Positions 8,016 to 15,668 of a stretch of DNA of 64,000 nt are shown here, piece after piece. Source of the DNA: Bradyrhizobium sp. CB3481. Lineage in GTDB: Bacteria > Pseudomonadota > Alphaproteobacteria > Rhizobiales > Xanthobacteraceae. Position 1 is the first letter of the stretch. Each line of letters opens with the position of its first letter. The translations under genes were made by a program, and so were the position numbers. The notes under the pieces are model-generated. The model was not told the origin of the DNA and ran no database searches. It worked only from the letters and a program-made list of their open reading frames with translations. Location: positions 1,942,501 through 2,006,500 of the forward strand of contig NZ_CP121647.1 of assembly GCF_029714305.1 (NCBI RefSeq). The letters are read 5' to 3'.

Positions 8016-8816
8016 ATGACCCAAGGATCACATCTCAGGACCATGATCCGGTTTTCCACGGCAACCGCCGTCATTGCCGTCCTGTCGGTCGCGGCAGGCA
8101 ATGGCGCCCGCGCCGACGATCCCGCGAAATTGCTGAAAGCGATGTCTGATTATCTGGCGAACGAGAAATCGCTCTCGGCCAAGTTCGACAGCGATATCGA
8201 AGTCGTTACGCCTGAATTGCAGAAGATCCAGTTCACGAGCTCGGGCGAGATGAAGATGAACAGGCCCGACAAACTGCGGATCCGCCGCACCGGCGGCTAC
8301 GCCGATGTCGAACTGGTCTATGACGGCAAGACGGTTTCGCTCTACGGCAACAATGCGAAATCCTATGTCCAGGCCGACGTTGCCGGAGGTACCGACAAGA
8401 TGATCGACGCGCTGTACGGCCATTCGAGCGCCGGACTGCCGGGCGCGGATCTCTTGCTGTCCAACTCCTATGACGAGTTGATGGCCAACGTGACCCAAGG
8501 CAGCCATATCGGCCAAGGCGTCGTGGATGGTGTGGAGTGCGAGCACCTTGCCTTCCGCGGTCCCGACACCGATTGGCAGATCTGGATCGAGACCGGCGCG
8601 AAGCCGGTGCCGCGCAAATATGTGATCACCAGCAAGACCGTTACCGGCGCCCCGCAATACACGTTGAGGATCAGAGACTGGAAGACGGACGCCAACGCCG
8701 ATGCGGACTTCACGTTCAAGCCGCCGGCCGACGCGACCAAGGTGGCGCTCGACTCCACGGCCATGATCGAATTCGATGAGATTCCCCCCGGCACAGTTGC
8801 AGGAGCGAAGAAATGA
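8016..8816 (+). CDS. DUF2092-family periplasmic protein
   Basis: A 266-residue exported protein with a signal peptide ending near NGARA (about residue 34). The mature part has the DUF2092 pattern: an N-terminal LLKAMSDYLANEKSLSAKF helix, a beta-rich centre (SSGEMKMNRPDKLRIRRTGG, DVELVYDGKTVSLYG) and a C-terminal TFKPPADA segment. The fold resembles the lipoprotein carriers LolA/LolB, so lipid or lipoprotein binding is plausible but unproven. The start at 8016 is chosen because GGAGG at 8006-8010 is 5 nt away; an ATG at 8004 is less well placed. Its stop overlaps the next gene (ATGA). Confidence 0.85.
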   Translation: MTQGSHLRTMIRFSTATAVIAVLSVAAGNGARADDPAKLLKAMSDYLANEKSLSAKFDSDIEVVTPELQKIQFTSSGEMKMNRPDKLRIRRTGGYADVELVYDGKTVSLYGNNAKSYVQADVAGGTDKMIDALYGHSSAGLPGADLLLSNSYDELMANVTQGSHIGQGVVDGVECEHLAFRGPDTDWQIWIETGAKPVPRKYVITSKTVTGAPQYTLRIRDWKTDANADADFTFKPPADATKVALDSTAMIEFDEIPPGTVAGAKK

Positions 8817-9109
8817 CCATGTTGCCACGCAAACTTATTGTACCCGCAGCCGCCGCCATAGCGCTCGCCGGCGGCCTGTTCTGGAACGGCGAAACGGCGG
8901 TCGACAAGGGCGTGATCAGCTCTGCCGAGGCGCGCGTTGGCCGTCCGTTGACGCCGATGAGCTACGCTGGGGTCGCACGCCGCACCACGCGGCGGGCTGT
9001 CGCGGTTGGCGCGGGTGCGGCCGCCGCCGGTGCAGCCGCTGGCGCCTACTACGGATCGGGCTGCGTCCAGGCGGTCGATGCCTACGGCCGGGTCGTTACA
9101 CGCTGCTGA
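8813..9109 (+). CDS. Small Ala/Gly-rich exported protein
   Basis: A 98-residue protein with an N-terminal signal or anchor (VPAAAAIALAGGLFW, residues 10-24), a basic linker (RRTTRRA near residue 60), and a second Ala/Gly-rich hydrophobic stretch. It ends in a pair of cysteines (GCVQAV and RVVTRC at the C-terminus). Its ATG overlaps the stop of the DUF2092 gene by 4 bp, so the two are translationally coupled. The second hydrophobic stretch would suit a short transmembrane or glycine-zipper segment. No named family is recognised. Confidence 0.75.
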   Translation: MTMLPRKLIVPAAAAIALAGGLFWNGETAVDKGVISSAEARVGRPLTPMSYAGVARRTTRRAVAVGAGAAAAGAAAGAYYGSGCVQAVDAYGRVVTRC

Positions 9110-9207
9110 CGGAACTCGGCGAAAGATCTTTCTGCGGCAGTTTCCCCGGCCCCGAATTCATGCTGCTATGGCGACTGGTTGTAACTAACAACAGGTGCCG
9201 GAGAGCG

Positions 9208-11100
9208 GTGAAACGCCGCGGGACGATTGAGATAGGGAAAGCGCGCCTAACCCTAGCGGTTTGGCGCGTTTTGTTGTTGCTGTCGCTGATGGGTCCTTCC
9301 GATCCAGCCGGCGCAGCCGAACCAGAGCACAAGCGGATTCTTATCCTGCACTCGGTCGGCCGCGAATTCCGCCCCTGGAACGAGTGGGCCAAGGCGATCC
9401 GCGCTGAACTGGACCGGCAGTCGCCTTGGACGGTCGACGTCCAGGAGCATTCGCTGATCGCCGCGCGTTCCGCAGATGCGGACGCCGAAACTCTTTTTCT
9501 CGATTACCTGCAAGCGCTCTACGCCGGCCATCCGCCTGATTTGGTCATCGGCGTTGGCGCACCCGCCGCCTCATTCATTCAGCGTAACCGGCAGCGATTT
9601 TTCCCAGCAACACCGACGCTGTTTACGACAATCGAGGCACGTCGCGTCCAATACTCCAAGATGACAAACAACGACACCGTTGTCGCGGTCACGCACAGGT
9701 TTCTCGTTCTGTTCGAAAGCTTCCTGAAGATATCGCCAGAGACAAAAGTGATCGCCATCGTCAATGGTGCATCGCCCAACGAACTATTCTGGCGGGGCGA
9801 GATGGAGCGAGAGCTGAAGCCGCTCGAAGGCGAGGTCGAGATCAGGTGGTACGACAAGCTCTCCTACGAGGACACACTGAAGCAGCTCGCCGCTCTGCCG
9901 CCGCATTCCGCAATCTTTTGGTACCAGATGGTTGCTGATGCAGCCGGCGTGGCGCATGAGGGTGACCGGGCGCTGACCAGGCTCTTCAAAGTCGCGAACG
10001 CGCCAATCTTCTCTCATGACGATGCTTTCTTCGGAGAAATCGTCGGTGGCCCGATGCACTCGCCCCTCGAGGGCAGCCGCAGGGCGGTCGGCGTCGCGAT
10101 CCGGATCCTCAACGGCGAGAAGCCCGCCGAGATCAGGACGCAGCCCAGCGAATTTGCGCCGGCCAAGTATGACTGGCGGGAGCTGCAACGCTGGGGCATT
10201 AGCGAAAGCCTCTTGCCGCCCGGAAGCACCGTGTATTTTCGAGAGCCTTCGGCCTGGGAGAAATATCGCTGGCAGATCGCCTTTGTGTGTGCGGTGATGC
10301 TCGTGCAGGCCGGCTTGATCTCGATCCTGCTCTATGAGCGCCGTCGCCGCCGCGTTGCCGAGGTCGAGGCGCGCCGGCGCATGGCGGAGCTTGCGCATGT
10401 CAATCGCTATTCGATGGCGGGAGAGCTCACCACCTCAATTGCACATGAACTCAACCAGCCTCTCGGGTCTATCCTTGTCAACACGGAATCGGCGGAACTG
10501 CTGCTCAACGCGCCGTCGCTCAACGTGGCCGAGCTGAAGGAAATCATCTCCGACATCAGGCGCGATGACCAGCGCGCCGGCGAGGTGATCCGGCGACTGC
10601 GCAGCCTTCTGAAACGTGCGCCGTTCGAGGCTCAGCAAATCGATCTCAACGACGTGGTCGACGAAAGTCTCGACCTGGTTTCAGGGTTGGCCCACGCCCG
10701 GGCGGTGACGGTCGAAAGCGTGCTCAGCACTGAGGCCCTGCCGGTGCAAGGCGACCGGATCCAGTTGCAGCAGGTTCTGCTCAATCTGATTCTGAACGCG
10801 ACCGACGCGATGGCCACCCTCGATAAGTCGCGGCGCAAGGTCACGGTGCGAACCGCTCGCGACAGCGATATTGCTCAAGTCGAGGTCGTCGACAATGGTC
10901 CGGGTCTCCTTGCCGGCAGCGACGAGATTTTCGAGCCCTTCTATACGACAAAGCCGAGCGGCATGGGCATGGGCCTTTCCATCGCGCGGACCATCGTCGA
11001 GGCCCATGAGGGGGAGATTTCCGCGGAGAATCGTGCCGGGCGGGGCACGGTATTTCGTATCCGTCTTCCGCTCGCGTCTAGCGCCCTCGCGGTCTCTTGA
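9208..11100 (+). CDS. FixL-like sensor histidine kinase with periplasmic ABC-binding-protein sensor
   Basis: About 630 residues. After an N-terminal signal or anchor (about 12-30) comes a periplasmic domain of the ABC_sub_bind type (about 35-345: RILILHSVGREFRPW, LVIGVGAPAA, YDKLSYED). A membrane helix (about 355-376) and a kinase core follow: the H-box AHELNQPLGS with the phospho-accepting His near residue 413, the N-box NLILNATDA near 530, then DNGPG and GMGMGLSIA. The kinase core is of the FixL/NtrB group. The GTG at 9208 has GGAGAG upstream but only 2 nt away; ATG 9160 is an alternative. It probably senses a small periplasmic ligand and signals to a receiver protein; the FixJ-like receiver at 23-397 is a candidate partner. 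Confidence 0.88.
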   Translation: MKRRGTIEIGKARLTLAVWRVLLLLSLMGPSDPAGAAEPEHKRILILHSVGREFRPWNEWAKAIRAELDRQSPWTVDVQEHSLIAARSADADAETLFLDYLQALYAGHPPDLVIGVGAPAASFIQRNRQRFFPATPTLFTTIEARRVQYSKMTNNDTVVAVTHRFLVLFESFLKISPETKVIAIVNGASPNELFWRGEMERELKPLEGEVEIRWYDKLSYEDTLKQLAALPPHSAIFWYQMVADAAGVAHEGDRALTRLFKVANAPIFSHDDAFFGEIVGGPMHSPLEGSRRAVGVAIRILNGEKPAEIRTQPSEFAPAKYDWRELQRWGISESLLPPGSTVYFREPSAWEKYRWQIAFVCAVMLVQAGLISILLYERRRRRVAEVEARRRMAELAHVNRYSMAGELTTSIAHELNQPLGSILVNTESAELLLNAPSLNVAELKEIISDIRRDDQRAGEVIRRLRSLLKRAPFEAQQIDLNDVVDESLDLVSGLAHARAVTVESVLSTEALPVQGDRIQLQQVLLNLILNATDAMATLDKSRRKVTVRTARDSDIAQVEVVDNGPGLLAGSDEIFEPFYTTKPSGMGMGLSIARTIVEAHEGEISAENRAGRGTVFRIRLPLASSALAVS

Positions 11101-11110
11101 TCTGGATCAA
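11097..11110. promoter_or_regulatory. FixK/FNR box 5 (TTGATCTGGATCAA)
   Basis: A perfect TTGAT-N4-ATCAA palindrome that overlaps the last codons of the kinase gene. It is 97 bp before the ATG at 11208, so the start of the TAXI-like gene is uncoupled from the kinase gene. Confidence 0.75.
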
Positions 11111-11207
11111 TCCTTTCGACATCCTCGATTGATCCCATCCCTCGGGATCGCAGTCTCATCGCACCAGGCGTGCTGCTGCTGATTCCATATTGATCGAGTG
11201 AACACGC

Positions 11208-12536
11208 ATGGACCCGGCCAAATTGCCCACCTGGATGCGGGTCACGCTGGTCGCCGGAATCTTCATTCTGGTCGCAGGAGCCAGTCTGTTTGCATGGCGC
11301 TGGTACTCCCGGCCAACGACGCTGACCATCGCCGTAGGGTCGCTCGACGGGGAGGCGAGCCGGGTGGTGTCGGCACTGGCAAGCAAGCTCGCGCAACAGA
11401 AGGCGCCGGTGCGGCTCTCCATGGTGGAGGCGGGCAGCGCACTCGACGCGGCTAACGCGTTTTCCTCCGGCAAGGTGGACCTTGCCGTGGTCAGGGGCGA
11501 TGTCGGCGATCTCTCGAAGGCGCAGGCCGTTGCCGTCGTCGCGCGTGCGGTGGTGCTGCTGGTCGCGCCGCCAGGCTCCGCCATCACTGACATGGCGAGT
11601 CTGAAACGCGCGACCGTCGACGTGATCGGCGTCGATGGCAACAAACGGCTGATAAAGGTTCTCACCGACGAGTACGATCTTGCGCGGTCGGGCGTGACGT
11701 TCAAGAATCTGGCGCCGCCGGACGTCCGCCGCGCGCTCGATGCAAAGGAGGTGCGCGCGATCCTGATCATGATGCCGCTCGCCGAGAAATACCTCGCGCT
11801 GCTGCGCGGGCTGTTTCCGCAGAGCGCAAAATCGGGTCCGGTGCTGATTCCGATCGAATCCGCCGGGGCTATTGCCGAAAAGGATCGCGCTTACGAAAGT
11901 TTCGACGTGCCGAAGGGCACGTTGCGTGGCTCGCCACCCAACCCGGCCGATGACGTCACGACGTTGCGAACGTCGTTCTATCTGGTCGCGCAGAAGAAGC
12001 TCGACAGCGACCTCATTGCGGACCTGACGGAATCGCTGATGAATGCGCGGCGGGACCTGCTGCCGGAATATCCGCTGCTCGGCCAGATCTCCACGCCGGA
12101 TACCGATGCGTCCGCCTACATCCCGCTGCATCCAGGCGCGGCCGCCTTCTACAACGGCACGCAGGAAAGCTTCCTCGATAAATGGGGCAACGTCATCTTC
12201 CTCGCGCCGATGATCCTGGGTGGGCTCGCCTCCGTGCTCGCCGCCGGCTGGAAGTTCCTGCGCGCGGACCGTCCGCAGACACGCGAGGAGGCACTGGACG
12301 CGCTCTATGCGCTCGGCCGGCGCATCCGTATCTGTAGCAGCCTCGCCGAACTCGATGAGATTGAAGGGGAGATAGACCGTGTGCTGCAGGGCCAGCGCGG
12401 CAAGGAGGCCGCGGGCGAGAAGGAACCGCGAGATGCGGTCGCGCTGAACGTGGCGGCGCACCGGCTGGAAAACCTGATTCATGATCGCCGGATCGCCCTT
12501 GCAGCGCAGCAGAAGGAAGTGCCGCGCGCGGGCTGA
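11208..12536 (+). CDS. Membrane-anchored TAXI-family TRAP-type binding protein
   Basis: A 442-residue protein with one N-terminal membrane helix (about 11-32), a TAXI-type solute-binding domain (about 36-320, starting LTIAVGSLDGEASRVVSAL) and a second membrane helix (about 327-350). A cytoplasmic tail follows, with charged helical segments (EEALDALYALGRR). TAXI proteins normally are free periplasmic receptors for TRAP transporters; here the domain is held between two helices and no TRAP permease is nearby. A role as a sensor or scaffold instead of uptake is inferred from this. The tail could bind a cytoplasmic partner. FixK box 5 lies directly upstream. Confidence 0.85.
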   Translation: MDPAKLPTWMRVTLVAGIFILVAGASLFAWRWYSRPTTLTIAVGSLDGEASRVVSALASKLAQQKAPVRLSMVEAGSALDAANAFSSGKVDLAVVRGDVGDLSKAQAVAVVARAVVLLVAPPGSAITDMASLKRATVDVIGVDGNKRLIKVLTDEYDLARSGVTFKNLAPPDVRRALDAKEVRAILIMMPLAEKYLALLRGLFPQSAKSGPVLIPIESAGAIAEKDRAYESFDVPKGTLRGSPPNPADDVTTLRTSFYLVAQKKLDSDLIADLTESLMNARRDLLPEYPLLGQISTPDTDASAYIPLHPGAAAFYNGTQESFLDKWGNVIFLAPMILGGLASVLAAGWKFLRADRPQTREEALDALYALGRRIRICSSLAELDEIEGEIDRVLQGQRGKEAAGEKEPRDAVALNVAAHRLENLIHDRRIALAAQQKEVPRAG

Positions 12537-12550
12537 GCGGGCGAATTCCT

Positions 12551-12564
12551 TTGATCTTTGTCAA
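12551..12564. promoter_or_regulatory. FixK/FNR box 6 (TTGATCTTTGTCAA)
   Basis: Matches TTGA-N6-TCAA. It lies 56 bp before the ATG at 12621, so it probably controls the DUF3300-DUF2950-15228 operon. Confidence 0.7.
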
Positions 12565-12620
12565 ACCTCCGGCCTGCCTGCGGCCCGAAGTTCCGCAGGA
12601 AGACAGGAATGGAGGCGACG

Positions 12621-14282
12621 ATGTTTCGTTGCAACAAGATGCTGTTTGCGCTGGCGCTGCTGCTTGTCCCCGTCACCGCACCAGCACAAACACCCGCCAA
12701 TCCGCCTGCGCCGAGCCAGACGCCAGCCCAGCCGTCGGCCGAACAAGCCCTGCTGAAGCCGGAACAGCTCGAGGCCCTGGTCGCGCCGATCGCGCTCTAT
12801 CCGGATGAGCTGCTCGCCAATGTGCTGGCGGCCTCTACGTATCCGCTCGAAGTGGTGCAGGCCGACCGCTGGGTGAAGGGCAACAAGAGCCTGAAAGGCG
12901 ATGCGCTGAAGGCGGCCGTCGACAAGCAGGCCTGGGATGAGAGCGTCAAGGCGCTGGTCTCCACGCCCGATGTGATCGCGATGATGAGCGACAAGATCGA
13001 CTGGACCAAGAATCTCGGGGACGCCGTGCTCGCGCAACAGCCCGATGTGATGGACGCCATTCAGCGGCTGCGCGCAAAAGCGCAGGCGCGCGACAAGCTC
13101 GTCACCAACAAGCAGCAGAAGGTGAGCGTTCAGAAGCAGGACAACAGGGATGTGATCGTGATCGAGCAGGCGCAGCCCGGCACCATGTACGCGCCCTATT
13201 ACGATCCCGCCACCGTCTACGGCGAGTGGCCCTATGCGGCCTATCCGCCCTACTATTTCGGCTATCCGTCCTATATCGGCGCCGGCGTGATCGCGGCCGG
13301 TCTCGCATTCGGCGCAGGCTGGGCGATCGGGCGCTGGGGTAATTACTGGGGCGGTGGCTTCAACTGGGGCAATCGCAACGTCTACGTCAATCACGTCAAC
13401 AAGATAAACAATGTCGGCAACGGCTGGCAGCACAACCCGGCGCACCGCCAGGGCGTGAAATATGCCAGCCAGAACGTCGCCAACCGGTTCGGCAACACCA
13501 ATGCGCGGGCGGGCGTCAGCGACCGCATGGATTTCCGCGGCCGCGACGGCCAGCAGGCGCTCAAGCCCGGCGGCGATCGTCCCGGTGCGGGCGACCGCGC
13601 GGGTGATCGCGCCGGTGACCGCATGGCGGATCGTGCCGGCGATCGCGCAGGCGACAGGGCCGGTGATCGTGCCGGCAACCGCGGCGGGGACCGTGCCGGT
13701 GCCGCAGATCGAGCCAAGGGAGGCGATCGGGCAGGGGCAAGTAATCGCGCCAAGGGCGGCGGCAACCGCGCGGCGACGGCCGACCGAGCCCGTGGCGGCG
13801 GGGGACGCGGCGGCGGCAGCGCCTTCTCCGGCATGTCGTCCGCGCGCGCTGCCAGCGTTGCTTCGGCGCGTGGCCAGATGAGCATGGGCGGCCGAGGCGG
13901 CGGCGCAGCTTTCGCTGGCCGTGGCGGAGGTGGCGGATTTGCAGCGGCGGGCGGCGGTGGCTTCCGTGGCGGTGGCGGCGGAGGTTTCCGTGGCGGCGGG
14001 GGTGGCCGACGATCTGATATCGCGCTGAAGCACGATGTCGCTCTGCTCGGCCACCTCGCCAACGGCCTCGGCTACTATCGCTTCAGCTATCTCGGAAGCC
14101 AAAAGGCCTATGTCGGTGTCATCGCACAGGAAGTGCAGAACCTTATGCCCGAGGCTGTCACCCGCGGTCCGGACGGCTATCTCCGCGTGCGCTACGGGCA
14201 ACTGGGACTGAAGTTCCGGTCTTACGCCGACTGGCTCGCCGGTGGCGCAAAAATACCCGCATCATCGGAGGTCTTGCCATGA
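12621..14282 (+). CDS. DUF3300 protein with Gly-Asp-Arg-Ala repeats and intramolecular-chaperone-like C-terminus
   Basis: A 553-residue exported protein. A signal peptide (residues 1-23) is followed by a DUF3300 domain (about 45-260: LVAPIALYPDELLANVLAAST, YAPYYDPATVYGEWP, both given within the limit). Then come an Asn/Gly-rich linker, a run of GDRA-type repeats (about 318-385) and a Gly-rich stretch. The last ~75 residues (SDIALKHDVALLG, YVGVIAQEVQNLMPEAV) match the pattern of peptidase S74/intramolecular chaperone domains of phage tailspikes, which trimerise and cut themselves off. The ATG at 12621 has GGAGG at 12611-12615. It overlaps the DUF2950 gene by 4 bp. Confidence 0.88.
   Translation: MFRCNKMLFALALLLVPVTAPAQTPANPPAPSQTPAQPSAEQALLKPEQLEALVAPIALYPDELLANVLAASTYPLEVVQADRWVKGNKSLKGDALKAAVDKQAWDESVKALVSTPDVIAMMSDKIDWTKNLGDAVLAQQPDVMDAIQRLRAKAQARDKLVTNKQQKVSVQKQDNRDVIVIEQAQPGTMYAPYYDPATVYGEWPYAAYPPYYFGYPSYIGAGVIAAGLAFGAGWAIGRWGNYWGGGFNWGNRNVYVNHVNKINNVGNGWQHNPAHRQGVKYASQNVANRFGNTNARAGVSDRMDFRGRDGQQALKPGGDRPGAGDRAGDRAGDRMADRAGDRAGDRAGDRAGNRGGDRAGAADRAKGGDRAGASNRAKGGGNRAATADRARGGGGRGGGSAFSGMSSARAASVASARGQMSMGGRGGGAAFAGRGGGGGFAAAGGGGFRGGGGGGFRGGGGGRRSDIALKHDVALLGHLANGLGYYRFSYLGSQKAYVGVIAQEVQNLMPEAVTRGPDGYLRVRYGQLGLKFRSYADWLAGGAKIPASSEVLP
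13576..13776 (+). repeat. Degenerate GDRA-coding tandem repeat within the DUF3300 gene
   Basis: About 10-15 imperfect 12-nt units coding Gly-Asp-Arg-Ala (variants ADRA, GNRG, GDRM, SNRA). Units differ at the DNA level, so it is an old protein repeat and not a recent slippage product. It joins the DUF3300 domain to the Gly-rich region. Confidence 0.8.
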
Positions 14283-15211
14283 GAAGGCCTGGATCACTCC
14301 GCCGCCTCGCTTGGCTGTGTGCGGTCACGATCGCGGCAACGGGATTGCCGACCTCATCCTCCCTGGGTCAGCAAGCCTATCCATCGCCGGAAGACGCTGC
14401 AGCGGGACTCGCGGCCGCCGTCAAGACCGGAACAAGAAGTGCGCTTCTCAAGGTCCTCGGCAAGGACGGCGGAGACATTGTCGAGTCCGGCGACGATGTC
14501 GCTGACGCGGAGGCGCGCCAGCGCTTCCTCTCCGCCTATGATGCAAAGCATTCCATCAAGGCCGAGGGAAACAAGAAGGCGACGCTGATCCTCGGCACCA
14601 ACGACTTTCCGTTTCCGATTCCGCTGGTGAATTACAACACCGGCTGGGAGTTCGACCCGGCGGCCGGGCGCCGCGAGATCCTGTATCGCCGTATCGGCCG
14701 CAACGAACTGGACGCCATTCAGACCTGCCTTGCCTTCGTCGATGCCCAGAACGAGTACGCCGAGAAGGATCGCACCGGCAACGGCGTTGGCGTTTACGCA
14801 CAACGCATCGTCAGCACCCCCGGCAAGAAGGATGGGCTGTTCTGGCGGGACGATGGTGACCCCAGTCCGCTCGGCGAACTGGCCGCGAAGGCGTCAGCCG
14901 AAGGGTACAAGACCAGGGGCGATCAATCCGCGCCGTACCATGGATATTATTTCCGGATCTTGACCGGGCAGGGATCCGACGCGCCCGGCGGAGCGCTCAA
15001 CTATGTCGTCAAGGGAAAGATGATTGGCGGCTTCGGATTGATCGCCTATCCCGCTGAATACGGAAATTCCGGCGTCATGACCTTTGTGGTCAATCACGCC
15101 GGCACCGTCTACCAGAAGGATCTTGGAAAACGCACGGAGGCCATCGCCAAACGCATCTACCTGTTCGATCCGGATCAGACCTGGAAGAAGGTCGATGCGG
15201 CAAATCCTTGA
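14279..15211 (+). CDS. DUF2950-family exported protein
   Basis: A 310-residue protein with a signal peptide (about residues 8-30). The mature part shows the DUF2950 layout: YPSPEDAAAGLAAAVKTG, LVNYNTGWEFDPAAGRREI, then NELDAIQTCLAFVDAQNEYA and a C-terminal PYHGYYFRILTGQG region. DUF2950 genes are often found beside DUF3300 genes in alpha- and betaproteobacteria; no biochemical role is known to me. The ATG overlaps the DUF3300 stop (ATGA), so the two proteins are made together and probably act together in the periplasm or on the outer surface. Confidence 0.9.
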   Translation: MRRPGSLRRLAWLCAVTIAATGLPTSSSLGQQAYPSPEDAAAGLAAAVKTGTRSALLKVLGKDGGDIVESGDDVADAEARQRFLSAYDAKHSIKAEGNKKATLILGTNDFPFPIPLVNYNTGWEFDPAAGRREILYRRIGRNELDAIQTCLAFVDAQNEYAEKDRTGNGVGVYAQRIVSTPGKKDGLFWRDDGDPSPLGELAAKASAEGYKTRGDQSAPYHGYYFRILTGQGSDAPGGALNYVVKGKMIGGFGLIAYPAEYGNSGVMTFVVNHAGTVYQKDLGKRTEAIAKRIYLFDPDQTWKKVDAANP

Positions 15212-15227
15212 AGGTAAAGCGCCGGCA

Positions 15228-15656
15228 ATGCTGCGGATGGTTCGCCGCGCCGTGATGGCGCTTTTCATCGTATTGCCGGCGACACCGTCGCTCGCGCAGG
15301 CGCCCGGCTATGTCCGGGTCAAGCTGGTGAAGGCTGGCCTGATGCTGGGTACCGGCGGCGGCAATGGTGTGCTGACCTATCGGGGCCGCGACTATCCGTT
15401 CAGGGTATCGGGCCTCAGCTTCGGTGTTACGGCCGGTGCATCGGTCAACCGCCTGGAAGGATGGGCGTCAGGCATAAGGCAGGTCGGCGACTTCGCTGGC
15501 ACCTACAGCTCGGTAGGTGGCGGCGGCGCCTTTGTCGGCGGCTTTGGAGGCATTCATCTCGGCAATGAAAAGGGCGTGACGATCGCACTTCAAGGCCCGC
15601 GTGCCGGCATGGAGTTCGCAGCGAACCTCACCCGTGTGACGATTTCCCTAAGGTAA
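15228..15656 (+). CDS. Small secreted glycine-rich protein (paralogue of 3892-4329)
   Basis: A 142-residue protein with a signal peptide (about 5-23, cleavage after LAQA). The mature domain has GTGGGNGVLTYRGRDYPF, RVSGLSFGVTAGASV and QGPRAGMEFAANL, each matching the same place in the protein at 3892. The ATG at 15228 fits the signal peptide; an in-frame ATG at 15195 with GAAGAAGG upstream would overlap the DUF2950 gene by 17 bp and cannot be ruled out. It is the last gene of the FixK box 6 operon. The function is unknown. Confidence 0.8.
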   Translation: MLRMVRRAVMALFIVLPATPSLAQAPGYVRVKLVKAGLMLGTGGGNGVLTYRGRDYPFRVSGLSFGVTAGASVNRLEGWASGIRQVGDFAGTYSSVGGGGAFVGGFGGIHLGNEKGVTIALQGPRAGMEFAANLTRVTISLR

Positions 15657-15668
15657 ACTGTCTCGTAT

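Noticed and set aside
8776..9207. N-terminal extension of the histidine kinase upstream of 9208
   Set aside because: The frame overlaps the small exported protein gene at 8813-9109 and gives an Arg-rich sequence without domain character.
10941..12482. A 513-codon minus-strand frame
   Set aside because: Lies opposite the TAXI-like gene and the kinase end; Arg/His/Gln-rich with no family signature.
13576..13776. Possible CRISPR-like repeat array
   Set aside because: The repeats are coding GDRA units of 12 nt with no spacers of constant length.
12561..14201. A 546-codon minus-strand frame, Ala-rich
   Set aside because: Mirror of the DUF3300 gene and its GDRA repeats. The Ala/Thr/Gly pattern arises from the repeat on the other strand.
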